From assembly GCA_033980235.1 (NCBI GenBank), contig CM067072.1:27248192-27312191 (forward strand): a DNA stretch of 64,000 nucleotides. The letters are read 5' to 3'. Made by a program: the position numbers and the translations under genes. The stretch's first letter is position 1; each line of letters starts with the position of its first letter. Source of the stretch: Diadema setosum (lineage: Eukaryota; Echinodermata; Echinoidea; Diadematoida; Diadematidae). The notes below the pieces were generated by a model. That model searched no databases, was not told the origin of the DNA, and saw nothing but the letters and a program-made list of their open reading frames with translations. Shown here in pieces: positions 1-13,050 of the stretch.

Positions 1-224
1 CTATTCATCTACCTATATCTTCCAGTTCTCTATCTACCTATGTGCAGTTTGCTTCCTCCTCTTCTCCATTTATCACACCATCACATTTTCCATCCCTGTC
101 TTCTCTGAATCGGTCTACAATGAAAAATGACCCCCCCCCCCCAAAAAAAAAGACATTAATTCAGGCTATGCAGACTGTGACACTGTATCTATTGTAGACA
201 TCTGAAGTAAAATTACATGCTTAC

Positions 225-3200
225 CACTCATGTCCTGATTTTCTCCTGAACTTTCGGATGAGTTTTTTCATTGCCTCAAAGACAGATTCAACTGGGAGAA
301 TCTGACACAGATACTGCAACAGGAAGAAAAAGCATGTCACATAAGTTTATATTTTGCAGATGGAATATGTATCAGAAATGAACAGGTATGACTAGATATG
401 CAGTACCCACTGCTACAACAACCATCAATGGCTATCGGGTGGAAGCTCTGTAGTCTACTGCAAGTCTAGTGAATATGACAGCTGTCAAGTAATCAGGAGG
501 TTGTGGGTTCGACTTCCACCCAAGTAGGTGTGCCCATGATTTTGTTTTCAATCATGGCTATTGCTCTAAAACACTGAATAATCAGTGCTTATTTATGTCA
601 TTAAATGTCAACTTGTCAAGTACACATATGTAGTTGTAAGTAGCTGTGTGGGTACACCATACTACAAGAAAACTTCAAACAAGGAAAAGTAGAAATTACA
701 CGGTGCGTAATTTATGTCCCCGCCGGAAGTAGCATTTTGTAGAAAAATGTACAATTTAGGTAAAAAATCAAGGTCAAAGGTCAAAGAAGTCAAAGGTCAA
801 AATTCTGTGTAGAAGTTTTGAAGCCCTCACCTAGTGCCATCACTTAAAGCAAACAGAATCGAAATCAGGTTAGAAATGGCGAAGGGGTAGCATTTTGTAG
901 CCAATGTACAATATAGGTCAAAAATCAAGGTCAAAGGTCAAAATTCTGTGTAGAAGTTTTGAAGCCCTCACCTAGTGCCATCACATAAAGCAAACGGAAT
1001 CGAAATCGGGTTAGAAATGGCGAAGGAGTAGCATTTTGTAGCAAAATGTACAATATAGGTCAAAGGTCAAGGTCAAAGGTCACAACTGAAATTCTGTGTA
1101 GAAGTTTCAAAGCTCCCATGTATTGCTATCATATAAAGCAAACAGAATCATAATTGGCTCATAAATGACAGAGAAGTAGCAAATTGAACATTTTGATCAC
1201 CCATGGACGCACACACACACACATACACACATACACACGGACACACACACACACGGACACATACACGTACGGAGCCCGTTTCATAGTCCCCTGCTCGAAC
1301 TCGTTCGGCGGGGACAATTATGGAATTGTGGTAACTCGGAAGGCATATGCAAAACAACATGACTTTTCTGAAAAGTTTTGTAAACCACACCCCTCATGCA
1401 CTTACCTCATCAATCTCCAGGACAGCATTGACCACGCCCACTGAGTCGTCCTGCAATCTCTGGAGCAAACTTTCACGCAGAAAGGAATCCACATCATCCT
1501 CCTTCAACTTGATGCACACACGATAAAGACATGAAATATATCACGATACACATTTGGAAAAAACATGATCAATCATAACAAAGCAATATGCCACTCCATT
1601 TCAGAGTGGTCATCTGTAAGGAAGCTCTTTTTGGTATTGCACGTTTACCTTTTCTGCAGTAAATACAAAGTCTTTTAAAGGTCTTTGAGAATATGAATGA
1701 ACTTTTGTTTTAATTGCCCTTGTAATATCCTTACTCTATGTCAAAAAAGCAGTTATAAAGCCAAAGACAGAGAAAATATTTACCAAGGTATACAACAAGA
1801 GTACATATCGTCGCTTGGGCAACAAGACCTCGTATCTACAAAATGTCAAATGTTCAGGAGAGCAAAAAAACTAAAAAAAAACATGGCAGTTGAAGCACTG
1901 TATCAAATGAGAGAGCCTTTCCTTTGACATACCGTGATGGCTTCATTTGTGGGGTAAAACAGCTAGGATTTGAATGGGACATCACATAACTGATTATCTG
2001 ACCATTAATTTTGTTTTAAAGTCATTTTTACCAAAATTTCAGATATGAGGTCTTGCCATCCCAGCGACGATATACATCATACATAAATCCATGTCTAATT
2101 ATTCTATACTTTCTGTCTACTTCTTCATTATGTCATTTTTTGTATCTTTTAAAGCATTTTGAACATTTTAACATTTCCACATTGATTTTTCATGTTTTCA
2201 CAAAAGTGTAACAAGAGTGATCTCAGTATACAATTTGTCTTGATCACACCAGGAAAGAAGGCATTGTCACTAGACTGGACTGACCTTTTTGATGAGCGCC
2301 CTCACATGGTTGACTGCCATTCTTCTGACGTCAGGACTGGCATGATTCAAACTCAGCACCAGACTGGTGTTGCTTTGTGGAAGGACCTATGGAATAAAAA
2401 GACACCTGTAAATATTGGCAACATGACACATTACAATTCGTCAAGAAAAAGAAGGGCAGGTATATAAGATATCATATAAAAATGTATGCTGCCACCAAGC
2501 TGCACAACCACACATTTCTATTTTTACTCAAATGATAATATTGATCATTAAAAAAAAAAGACACACACACAAATATCTGTCTTATGCTTATACTGAAAGT
2601 ACAATTCACATTACAAAAACATAAAACACGCATTTACCCTTATTGCCTTCTGATATGACCTTTCACCTTAGGTGATGTCAAAGGTCGCACTGTCTGTAAC
2701 TTAGCAACCACTGACCTGGTACTTTGTGCTCCCTGAGTACATGGAGACAAAGTCCTGGACTGCTTCTTGTCTGTCTGGCTCTTCTTCCTCAGAAAGATAG
2801 GTCTCTAGAACGAGGTCCATGGCCTCTGGGAATCTAAGAATGTAGACAAGATTCACAGTCAGATGATAGTTGATTATGTACACATAAACAGACATTGTAC
2901 ATCATAAATGGCTTCTTTCTGCAAGTATGTATGCAACACTTTGGGAGTCCAAAATGAGGCTGTTACTTTAGCAGAGAAAGCTGTTCACGTTTTGACCAAA
3001 AAAATTATATGTATTCTTCTTCTTCAATGTATGTGATTGCTGTTATTTTTTTTAATGCCATACCTGCATTTGAAACAATGGAAATATGTTAATCTACACC
3101 TGTAAATCTTCTGTGCTAAAAAAGTCTCCAGTAACATAAAATGCAAACAGACACTATTATGTATATATGTACATGTATATAAATATGTACATATACACAT

Positions 3201-6200
3201 GTACATACATAGATACCACACACACAATGTGAATGATATTGCTGGTAATTATGTGAATTGACTTCTATTTTTTTTTCCCCATTGTAAGACATATCCACTC
3301 TCTCTACAGACTAATCTAGTCATGCTCTGAGTGCCATCTTGAGGATTACTTGGCTTACCTCCTCTCAATGGCTTGGACTATAGGGGCTAGCTTTTGCCGA
3401 AGTTGACCTTTGACCTCTGCAGGCACACCACAAGCACATGCAGCGACATATTCACAAAGAATGCTCCTGTACAATGAAGCAGAAGGTATAGATACAGTTC
3501 ATCAAAAAGTGAGATCTTTCTAATTCTTTCCTCTCTCCCAGACAATATCTATAATTCTGGTGAAACAATGCTGTACAAACTAATCTCCAAACAGAATTAA
3601 GAGTCACTGCATCAATTTCTGATGAGCGTGTAGTTTGCACTCATATCTAGAATCCAATTGGGAGGTTGGCCCTGCAATCTAGAAATAAATGACAGTGTTC
3701 AGACACAATGGTGCAATTAAGAAATGAATGAGAATTCTGATAATGTTTGAAAATTCAACTTCTCATGAGGATGCATAGTTGCAACCATTCCTGAATTCTA
3801 ATGATCATACTGTTATTCAGGATGCATCCAAATTCTCACCCTTAAATAAGAACTTTTTTGACTGAAAATATTGGGTAGGGGGCCTCCAACTTATTTGACT
3901 TGAACATATGATATAACATACATTGTTTTGATTTGTTTCATATGGGGTGGGGAGGAGAAAAATACCCCTCACGAATACACAAGTTGATAAATTATTATTA
4001 TTCTTTCTTTTTTTTTTGAGAAAATTTATTTCAACTAAAATATTCACCTGGCAACTTTGACTATGATTTCACTCTCCACACGAATGTCTTTGAGGATTCC
4101 AGACAGCATGGCAAGTAAATCCACTTCCTCGCACCCCTCTGGAAAATCCTCCCTCCCAGTGATCTCTGCCTGCAGTGCCATGCCGGTCAGCTGGGGGAGC
4201 AGGGCAGCCAGCAGGGGGAGGATGTTGTGAGACAGTGACAGCTGCGTCAGGGATGTCAGGAACTGTGGCAGTGCACAAAGCTGAAACAAGACCCTGAAGA
4301 GGGGCAAAAGTTATGTTTAGAGATCTACTTCTTTCAACTAATAAAAAGTGGTTTAGAATGGTGGATTTTTCCTTGAGGAAAACAAAATTCAGGTTCTAAA
4401 TGTTCTTATAACACAGGGGTTGCATTATGTCAAATATTACAAGCAAATGTCACACTGCAATACTTAAAAATTACTTCTTCATTTTGTGTCTGTAATTTTT
4501 TCGGGGGGAGGGGGGGGGGGGGGGGGGGGAGGTAGTGCCGGGGTTAGTGCCATTCTGTTTGGCACTAAATTCATATTACCGGTACATGAATCCTGAATAA
4601 ACGACTTCTTCAGCTGACAGAAAGACAAATCATGTGCCTTCTAAGAAAGCAAAAGGAATTCCATAATCTATAAATAAAAGAAAAAGAAAAAAAAAACATT
4701 CCACGTGATTTCAAAACAAGCTGTGATGATACCAGTTCAAATTACCATCCCTGCCCTTAGCGATCCAAAACAGTCACATTCCTGGCAATTGATGAAGATT
4801 CACAGATCGCAATTCTGAAACCTAGCATCTCTTACACAGATACACCTAACTGTAGATTGGCATAGCTTTTGTTTTGTCTTAAGTGGTCCATGGTATTAAT
4901 AAAAAAAAAAAAAAAAAAAAACACTTTTAGAATGCACTAAAACATGCTATTAATATCATTCCAACTAAGGTTTTCTCAAAGATGTCAATAGGCTTTCCCA
5001 AGTATGACTTACTTTCCTGGCAGCTGCTTGAGGTTTTGAGTCTGACACAGCACTGTCAGGCAACCCAGCATCTCTTGTATCATCCCAGATTTTACTTGCT
5101 ATGTGGTGAAAGAGAAATAGAATTTTGTTATCTCATGATAAAAGTATTTGCGAGAAAGTCACTCATCTCAGTAATTCTCTTAGCAGGAATGCATATCATG
5201 AGTTGGTTTTTCATGCACTGAAAAGCAATGACCAATAAGCAATGAATACCACAGAAATTCTCAATACAAGGATATGAAAGCCAATTAGTTCCAGTGATCA
5301 TGTGAAATATTTAGGTCACAGAAAGGGTTCTACTACAGTACTGTGTGTTAGAAATTTTGGGGTCAGAGTCAAGCACTTCTATGCACATGTCATTTTACGA
5401 AGTGCTTCAGTGTTAAGCGAAACCTTGGACTGCATGAGACACAATACACAAAGCAAGAGTGTGCATCCTCTTATGAAGAAACTTCAGAGATTCATTTAGA
5501 CATGATCACACCAATGACTCATACTAAACTGGAGAATAACTTCAAAATTCTTGCACAGCATTGGAGTATAAAGAAATATCACTGACTCTCACAACAAACA
5601 ATGTACCTGGACCATGGCTTCCATGAGTGGTTCTAGCAGCGAGTTCTTGAGGGAGGCGGACACTCCAAGCTGGCAGATGATCATGTACGTCGCTCCGTTG
5701 TAATCAGGGTAGCTATGCTTCAGGCCACGGAACAGGAATGGGACGAGGGTGGCTAGGAAGGACTCCCCCACCCTGGTGGGGGTAGCGATGGCCGAGACAA
5801 CCGTGGTGGCATAGAAGGAGAAGACGGTGTGGAGGGGGGCATCCGAGGGCAGGGCATCCGTTTCCATGGCTGCCGATGTCTTCTTGTGGGCCTGATTCAA
5901 TGCGTTTGAGAATTTGGCAATGCTCATTTGAAGATTTGTTTTAAAAAATATAAGAAATAAATTTGGCACCACCTGTGCTACATCATGCAATATGTATATA
6001 CAGATGCCCAAAAGATTGCACTTGTTAGTGTGGTGCCTTGTCAGTATACACATTAATCATGGTACAGGACCATGAATGGTAGCGATGCAGCTACTGGATG
6101 CAGCAACAACTGGACAAATAATTTACTTCCCCAAATGCTATAAATGGTGATTCAATAAAAAGAAATTTCTCTGGAAATATGATGTCATTCAAAGTCATTT

Positions 6201-9200
6201 TGAAATCAGGAACTCATCAACGTTGGGACATAGATCACACTTTAAGAACTATTTTGTCTATCTACTTTGCAGCATCTATTATACATACTTTTTAAAGTCA
6301 TGAAAAGCACGGGACTATTGTGATTCTTGACAATGCATGTTTCACACTTGAACAATGTCAGTAATCTCCAAACAGTTATTCCAGGTCAATTAACTTTAAT
6401 TCCCACACAATAAACTTTTCCATTATAGTTCGATATAAAACCCAAACCAAAATCGATACTCACTTTGATAGCCAAGATGGGAAGCTCACAGACAAAATGG
6501 AGGAAGCTATGATCAGAGAGACAGTGAGTGACCAGTGTTTGTCTAGACAAACTGACTCCAGGTTTCTAGGGAAACAAGAAACAGCAGAGTAATGCTACCA
6601 TGAGGTTTCACATACTATTTTGTAGGTCCATAGCATTCAGCTACAGTCAAAAGCGATTTTTTTCCCCCATTCTTTTTAACCATACATCATCATACATCAG
6701 CATTGTTTTAATTATCTGTTACCATTTCTAGTTGTTGGATTACAAATTATAACATCATAATTCAATGAACACTGGGGTCTCAAGCACAGGCTTTAGCAAG
6801 AACATTCTGAAAGTTTCCTCAAGTATAATAACATGTGAATGGGAATTGACTTATCTTTGGCAGTCATATCTGTACATGATTAGCTAGTAGTTTTTGTTTG
6901 TTTGTCTGTTTTTTTCTGCTAGTGTTTCTTGCTCCCTAAATATATTAACACACATCACCTCACATCACATCAAATATGTTATTCAAAATGAGATCTGGCC
7001 TCTTGCGTTTCAAATGGCTACAAAACTATATTCTAATGGCTTGCAATAAGCAAAGGCAATGGTAATTCTTTGCTGGACTATTGCTTCCAAATGTCAGTAT
7101 TACTTTTCTAAAATAAGTTTCAAAAACAAACAACAAAATACCTAATAATACTAATTACTATCCGTGACAATTCACTGGTACTGACGTCATATCTCTGATC
7201 AATATTTAGAAGAAAACAACTTGCACAAGTGAAGCTCAATGGTTTTGCCAGGAAAGCACACATGGTATTGTAACTATGTGTCCACGATGTCAGGACACTG
7301 TATGATTTAGGAAACAACTTGCCGAACTGTCACGTAAATGAAGGCAAGTAATTTAGAAACTAAAGAAGAAGCAACCAGACGTAAACCCTCTCCTACCTGG
7401 ATTGGTTGCATCCAGTGCCACTTGTGCTGGCTGTTGCGGAGGTTTAGAAGCTGGATGGCTCTGACGAACACCTTGGTCTCGTGGTACGGCAGCACACACA
7501 TCATCAGCTCATCTGCATTGTATTCATGGATGCGGAACCTGTCAAGGATTGTGATATCAGGTACACAAGTTTCTCATATGAATATTCAAATGGCAGTGCA
7601 TTAACCAATTCAATCATGGCAGCTGCATGTAAGTCATGTGAATGGAATGTAACTCTTGTTTAGCATGAAACCTCACTTATATGAAGCTGTGATAAAATAT
7701 AATACCCTTCAGGTAAATCATCTTTTGGGGGTAATGTGCAAGAGAAAATGTGTCTTCAGAGAGAAAGACAAAACAAAACACACTACAAAGATTACGCAAA
7801 GCAGCACAAAACTTAAACAATTGAATTCTCACAATAGCAAACAGTGTAATTCCAAGATTTCTATAACTGAGGTCAAGGATTAATTGTTCAATCATAATAA
7901 GTTTTGGACATCTCCTCTTTGATGACTTTCATTCAAGCCAAGGACTTGGGGGAGGGGAAACCGTCCTCCTAATCTTCACAAGAGCACTGCTCACCTGAAT
8001 ACCAGCCACTCAATGGCCTTCTGGGCTGGCTTCAGCAGGAAGTAGGGGGAAGCGACCAGCAGGAACCGCCTGATCTTCTTGTCCAGCTTGCTGTTGACAT
8101 CTTTGGTCTGGACAGAGCGCTCCAGTGACTTGGAGGCCTCGTCAAACAGGAGCCCCTCAAAGTCATGGAACCTTGGATCAATGCTCTGCAATTCCTGCAG
8201 TCCATTCACACCTGCGAGAGCAAGGAGAAATACATGTACACCAACATTCATCCTAAAAATAACACAAACTATATGTATTCGCCTAAAAATGTCAGAAGCC
8301 TATAGAGTAATTATCTCTGTTTGTAACAACAAGGCTCGACACTAACGGTGGCCCGGTGGCCCGGGGCCACCAAAAATGAAAGTCGGGCCACCAAATTTAA
8401 AAAAAGGGCAAATTTGTAAAAGTATGTCAATAAATTCATAACTTTTTGCGCCGGAAATGTTGAGGTTTATTTATGAGTAGATATGTCCAGCTTCCAATTC
8501 TTACTATGATAAAACTTAAATATTTGAAAAAAAGGGACTTTTAACATTTTTTTTTTTTTTTTCGGGCCACCAAATTTTTCTCTCGGGCCACCAAAAACTT
8601 GAAATTGATGATTTTGGGGGCCCCATCGGGCCACGAAAAACAAGGAAAAGTAGAAATTACGCGGTGCGTAAAATATGTCCCCGCCGGAAGTAGCATTTAG
8701 TAGCAAAATGTACAATATAGGTAAAAAGATCAAGGTCAAAGGTGAAAGAAGTCAAGGGTCAAAATTCTATGTAGAAGTTTTGAAGCCCTCACCTAGTGCC
8801 ATCACATAAAGCAAACGGAATCGAAATCGGGTTAGAAATGACGAAGGAGTAGCATTTTGTAGCCAATGTACAATATAGGTAAAAAAATCAAGGTCAAAGG
8901 TCAAAGAAGTCAAAGGTCAAAATTCTGTGTAGAAGTTTTGAAGCCCTCACCTAGTGCCATCACATAAAGCAAACGGAATCGAAATCGGGTTAGAAATGGC
9001 GAAGGAGTAGCATTTGGTAGCAAAATGTACAATACAGGTCAAAAATCAAGGTCAAAGGTCAAAGAAGTCAAAGGTCAAAATTCTGTGTAGAAGTTTTGAA
9101 GCCCTCACCTAGTGCCATCACTTAAAGCAAACGGAATCGAAATCGGGTTACAAATGGCGAAGGAGTAGCATTTGGTAGCAAAAAAGTACAATATAGGTAA

Positions 9201-12123
9201 AAAATCAAGGTCAAAGGTCAAAGAAGTCAAAGGTCAAAATTCCGTGTAGAAGTTTTGAAGCCCTCACCTAGTGCCATCACATGAAGCAAACGGAATTGAA
9301 ATCGGGTTACAAATGGCGAAGGAGTAGCATTTTGTAGCAAAAAAGTACAATATAGGTCAAAAATCAAGGTCAAAGGTCAAAATTCTGTGTAGAAGTTTTG
9401 AAGCCCTCACCTAGTGCCATCATATAAAGCAAACGGAATCGAAATCGGGTTACAAATGGCGAAGGAGTAGCATTTTGAAGCAAAATGTACAATATAGGTC
9501 AAAGGTCAAGGTCAAAGGTCACAACTGAAATTCTGTATAGAAGTTTCAAAGCTCCTATGTAGTGCTATCATATAAAGCAAACAGAATCAAAATCGGGTTA
9601 GAAATGGCGAAGGAGTAGCATTTTGAACATTTTGATCACACACGGACGCACGGACACACGGACGCACGGACGGACACAAGGACGCATGGACGGACACACG
9701 GACACACACACGTACGGAGCCCGTTTCATAGTCCCCTGCTCGAACTCGTTCGGCGGGGACAAAAAAAGTTAGTGTGGAGCCCTGGTAACAGTGTGCCTAT
9801 TTTTCCATAGGGGCAGTTCATTTATCAATAAAACAGCTAGTTACTCACAGGTGTTATAGAAAGTGAGAGTACTCTTGCACCTTTTCATCAATTTGGATCT
9901 GGGTCTGGATGTAGTATGGTACAGGACCTTGAGCACCAGTTGAGAGCTGGTACTTTATTTGAAGAAATGAATGAAACGGCCCCTGCCACAAATAAATTTG
10001 CTGTCCCAAAGAGGGATGATCACTCTAACTATGAGTTGCTTTAGAAAAATTACATATTAGGCATAGTTCCATTTTTAGGTGATCCGAGTATTCTCTCGGA
10101 TCACCTATTGTATCTGTACGGATTCTTTCTTCTTCTTCTTCTTTATTTCTTTCTCCTCAAATCTTGTGCAGAGGTTAACTCAAAAAGTCCCCAACCTATC
10201 ACTTTCAAACTTATACCATATATGTATCATGTCCTAAGGACGACAGATCTGGTGTATCAATGTGATCAGTTAACCGTGACGTCATTATGACGTCATTATC
10301 TGAAATCACGTTTACATCAATATCTCATTAATGGAACGGAATTTTTGAATGAAATTAATTTATCATATAGTTCAAGTTAAGGTCTATTGATATATTTCAT
10401 AAAATTTAGTCACGTTCATAGTAAACGAGCGCGTACGCGCGCGTTGAAATTTTAGCATGCTCCAATCGAGCTCAAAATTGTTTTGCACACGTTTCAGGTC
10501 ATTTGGAGTATTTCAGAAAAAATCGACGGACGCGTACGCGCGCGCGCATATACGCACGCACAGCTCATATGCAATAGAAATTTCCCGTTTTTTCACACGT
10601 ATCGGATGTCTGAAATGTCAAGGAATGTTTCTACCAAGTTTCAAGTCAATCCGACTCAATATGACGTCATACGGGCCCGTCAAAGTTGAAATTCCGCGCG
10701 CGCGTCAATGGCGATATACAGTGCAACAATGCCAAAAAACCGCCAAATTTAAATCCGATTTTACTCGTCAGGATGGACGGTGACCCCCCATTTTCTTTAC
10801 ATATTTTGAAAGCTGATGAGTTGTACATATCATTTCATGGGTTGGCGATACTGAAAAAATGATTAAAAGATATCAAATTTCTTAAAAAAGTAAAAAAAAG
10901 TAAATGTTCAAAATGACGTCATCAAAATTCAAGTTCACTCGAGCGTATCTCACTCATCCTTTGCCGATTTTCACCTAACTTTCAGTATGTTGTAGCTTAT
11001 TTAATATTTTTTCATATTTATAATTACAAAGTTTTGATTGGATGACGTCATCACCTCGTAAATATGGATTGAAAGCATGCTTGTAAAATTTGACCAGTTT
11101 ACGTGTTATCTCTATGGGAGAGCAGTTTTTCTGGAAGTGAAAATTGATATGACTATCTTTTTCGAGCACTAGCTCACTTATGCTTCGGTGAATTTTTCCC
11201 AGATTTTAATATGTTGTAGCTGAGACTTTGGGCTATCGTGAACGTGCCCTTCGTTTTTTCATACGATGTCGGGATCACGTCAAAAACTTACTTGAAATTA
11301 AAGTTTATCTTCGATGTATTGAAATATTTCTTTCTTTTTGCAACGTTATGTGCAATAACTCAAGAAAAACATAACCTATCACCACCATATTTTGCACATG
11401 TTTAGTTCATGTCACGAGCATAATTTCATAAAATAACAACGACTTGATCAGACGCCATCTTGGGTAAGTAAATTAGGGTCAAAGGTCATAGATGTTTCAT
11501 CCTGTATCTTGGTGAATACATGTCCTATCTTTCCCATATTTTGCACACGTAAAGACCATGTTACAGGGATCATTTCATAAAATAACAATTTTTTGCTCAG
11601 ATGCCATCTTGTCTGTGCAAAGTGGGGTCAAAGGTCATATGTACTTCTTTTTCTATTTTCGCTATGACGTGTTATCTCTATGGGAGGGAATTTTTTAGAT
11701 GTGAAAATTGACATTACTCTCTTTATCGAGCACTATCTTACTTATGCTTCGGTGAATTTCTCTCAGATTTTAGTATGTTGTAGCTGAGACTTTGCACCAT
11801 CAGGACTCGAATCATTGATTAAAAAAGAAATCGGATCACCTTAATTTGTCAGTGATGACAAATTACAATCTCTAGTTTGTTTTGTTTTGATGATGTAAAT
11901 TTTCACGAAGAAAAAAAAAACAAATAATGTGTGGACGGTTTTGTGGGCATTGATAACAGTTTCAATGTGATCATTCACCTATGGCGTAGAAAGTCTCTTT
12001 GTCAATTCCTGCTGCCTCTGCTGGATCAAACAGTAATGAAACCCTCTGCTTCCTGTGAGAAAAGTCTGAAGCCCTTGCTTCTGGGACAGCCAGCCGCTGG
12101 AGCTGTTCTGCCAAAGATGACAT
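225..12123 (-). CDS. HEATR1: HEAT repeat-containing protein 1 (UTP10/BAP28 homologue), N-terminal part, 12 coding exons
   Basis: HEATR1/UTP10 is a nucleolar HEAT-repeat scaffold of the small-subunit processome, needed for pre-rRNA transcription and 18S processing. Coding exons in transcript order: 12123-11979, 8211-7995, 7538-7397, 6565-6464, 5891-5607, 5098-5013, 4293-4048, 3466-3359, 2833-2716, 2386-2285, 1507-1406, 313-225. All have GT donors and AG acceptors, and phases join without a stop. The 1742 nt give about 580 codons of a protein usually just over 2,100 aa, so the gene continues beyond the left edge. Recognisable family blocks are the start MSSLAEQLQRLAVPEA, LERSVQTK, SPYFLLKPAQKAIEWL, VLPYHETKVFVRAIQLL, DYNGATYMIICQLGVS and LSLNHASPDVRRMAVNHV. 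The start is the ATG at 12123. An acceptor at about 12172 shows that an upstream non-coding 5'UTR exon exists; I could not place it. Exon calls are from reading, not from transcripts. Confidence 0.93.
430..660 (+). mobile_element. Possible tRNA-derived SINE
   Basis: A polymerase III B-box-like sequence, GGTTCGACTTCC, lies at 506-517 inside 'gtgggttcgacttccaccc', with a tRNA-like stretch before it and an unrelated tail after it. The A box is degenerate. It lies in a HEATR1 intron. A decayed tRNA pseudogene is an alternative. Confidence 0.35.
672..1317. mobile_element. Satellite-bearing inverted-repeat element, copy A (about 3 internal repeats)
   Basis: Left part AAGGAAAAGTAGAAATTAC then TGTCCCCGCCG at 715-725; right end CGGCGGGGACA at 1306-1316, the exact inverse. 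Between them are tandem units of about 158 or 141 bp, each with 'gtagcattttgtagc', AGGTCA direct repeats and 'gaagccctcacctagtgcc'. These are followed by a CA-rich stretch and a terminal stem-loop with gtcccc/ggggac arms. A second copy lies at 8638-9762. No coding capacity. It lies in a HEATR1 intron. Confidence 0.7.
1806..2073. mobile_element. Short inverted-repeat element (family with 45772-46020)
   Basis: The left end ATCGTCGCTTGGGCAACAAG and right end CTTGCCATCCCAGCGACGAT are inverted repeats. The interior shares 'ctacaaaatgtcaaatgttc' and 'cctttcctttgacat' with the copy at 45772. It is about 270 bp, non-coding, within a HEATR1 intron. Confidence 0.65.
8331..9784. mobile_element. Fold-back element of the GGGCTCGACACTAA family, split by a nested insertion
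   Basis: The left arm GGCTCGACACTAACGGTGGCC at 8333 and right arm GTTAGTGTGGAGCCC near 9768-9783 are inverted repeats. Repeated 'gggccaccaaa' words follow the left arm. The two halves are separated by the satellite-bearing element at 8638-9762. Related single elements occur at 20353, 20873, 38593 and 61261. Confidence 0.6.
8638..9762. mobile_element. Satellite-bearing inverted-repeat element, copy B (about 6 internal repeats)
   Basis: Same left part (AAGGAAAAGTAGAAATTAC, TGTCCCCGCCG) and right end (CGGCGGGGACA) as the element at 672-1317. It has about six tandem units with starts near 8690, 8849, 9006, 9166, 9325 and 9466. Most are ~158 bp apart; the last are shorter by a lost 17-bp block. 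Unit number differs between the two copies, so the array changes length as in a satellite. It lies within a HEATR1 intron. Confidence 0.7.
10077..11841. mobile_element. Large non-coding repeat element with GGTGATCCGA termini
   Basis: It starts AGGTGATCCGAG, which immediately forms a palindrome with CTCGGATCACCT 20 bases on, and ends TCGGATCACCT. The interior contains GACGTCAT repeats, runs of alternating GCGCGTACGCGCG, and a 130-bp direct repeat at 11101-11230 and 11667-11794. It also has two further blocks sharing 'atttcataaaataacaa' and 'gtcaaaggtcat'. There is no long ORF. It fills much of the HEATR1 intron before the first coding exon. Confidence 0.5.
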
Positions 12124-12270
12124 GATGAATGCGGTTTCCTTTACGTACTTGCACTAACTGGGACCTGAAAATGGAAATGTACAAAGTGAAGAATAATGAG
12201 GGAAGGGGGCAAGACAGAGAGCCGAGTCTGATACACCACTAATCAACGAAGAAGCTTCTGCAATGCATAA

Positions 12271-13050
12271 GGGCAATTCCGCAGTTAGGTGGACATGACA
12301 TGGATAAAAGAAATGTGCCTCTTTATCTTACCCTTTAATATAGGTATCAACTAATGCCATGGATGTTCACCAATCATTAGGGTCTTTCAAATTCAGTAGA
12401 TTTTATTTTTCGTATTCATTGACTTTGTGAGATCTAAAACCATCATTTAAAATGTACATGTGGGACTGGGGATGCTGAAATTCACTTAAATGCAAATTAC
12501 AGTGGGTTCCTTTGAAATTTTTTCCTTAAAGTTTTGCTAAAGGGTAAAAGATGAATACATTTAAATACTCCAGAAGTCATGTGACATTTTGTCAATTACA
12601 AAAGGGTGAAATGACCTGCAGAATTACTCCGGACAAATGTAACGTTACTAACCGTAACGTTACTAACCATGCTTTTGGGGGTCTAGCTAAAAAATTATCG
12701 GTCGAACTGCTAAAAAAATTTGCATGAACATTTGTCATGATGCAATAATTGAAATTAATGCAACACTTTGTTTGAATTAACTTGAATTTTTGCACACTTT
12801 TTGTTACATAGTAAGACATTGATTTTTTTGTCATGTCCTTTTTTCGTAACGTTACTAACCAGCCCTTTAAGTTGCTACAGCAATTCTAATATTTCTTGGA
12901 TTGTGTTCATTCTTTTCTGTATCATAAACCTGGGAAGGATGAACATGTTTTTGACATAATTTTGACTTGAAATGAATAAATGGAAATTTAGTGGTAAAAC
13001 CAAATATCTAAATTTGTTCAAATGTAACGTTACTAACCGCGGAATTGCCC
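12271..13050. mobile_element. Inverted-repeat element with GGGCAATTCCGC termini
   Basis: The left end GGGCAATTCCGC and right end GCGGAATTGCCC are perfect inverses, and ATAA flanks both sides (12267-12270 and 13051-13054) as a possible target duplication. The interior carries four copies of the palindrome-containing word GTAACGTTACTAACC. No coding capacity is seen. Confidence 0.6.

Noticed and set aside
1148..1444. His/Thr and Val/Cys-rich frames near 1.2 kb
   Set aside because: They arise from the CA-rich end of the satellite-bearing element; the true HEATR1 exon starts at 1406.
5589..6053. Longer HEATR1 exon suggested by the open frame to 6053
   Set aside because: The frame upstream of 5891 reads through intron sequence. 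An AG acceptor at 5892-5893 gives the correct join to the preceding exon.
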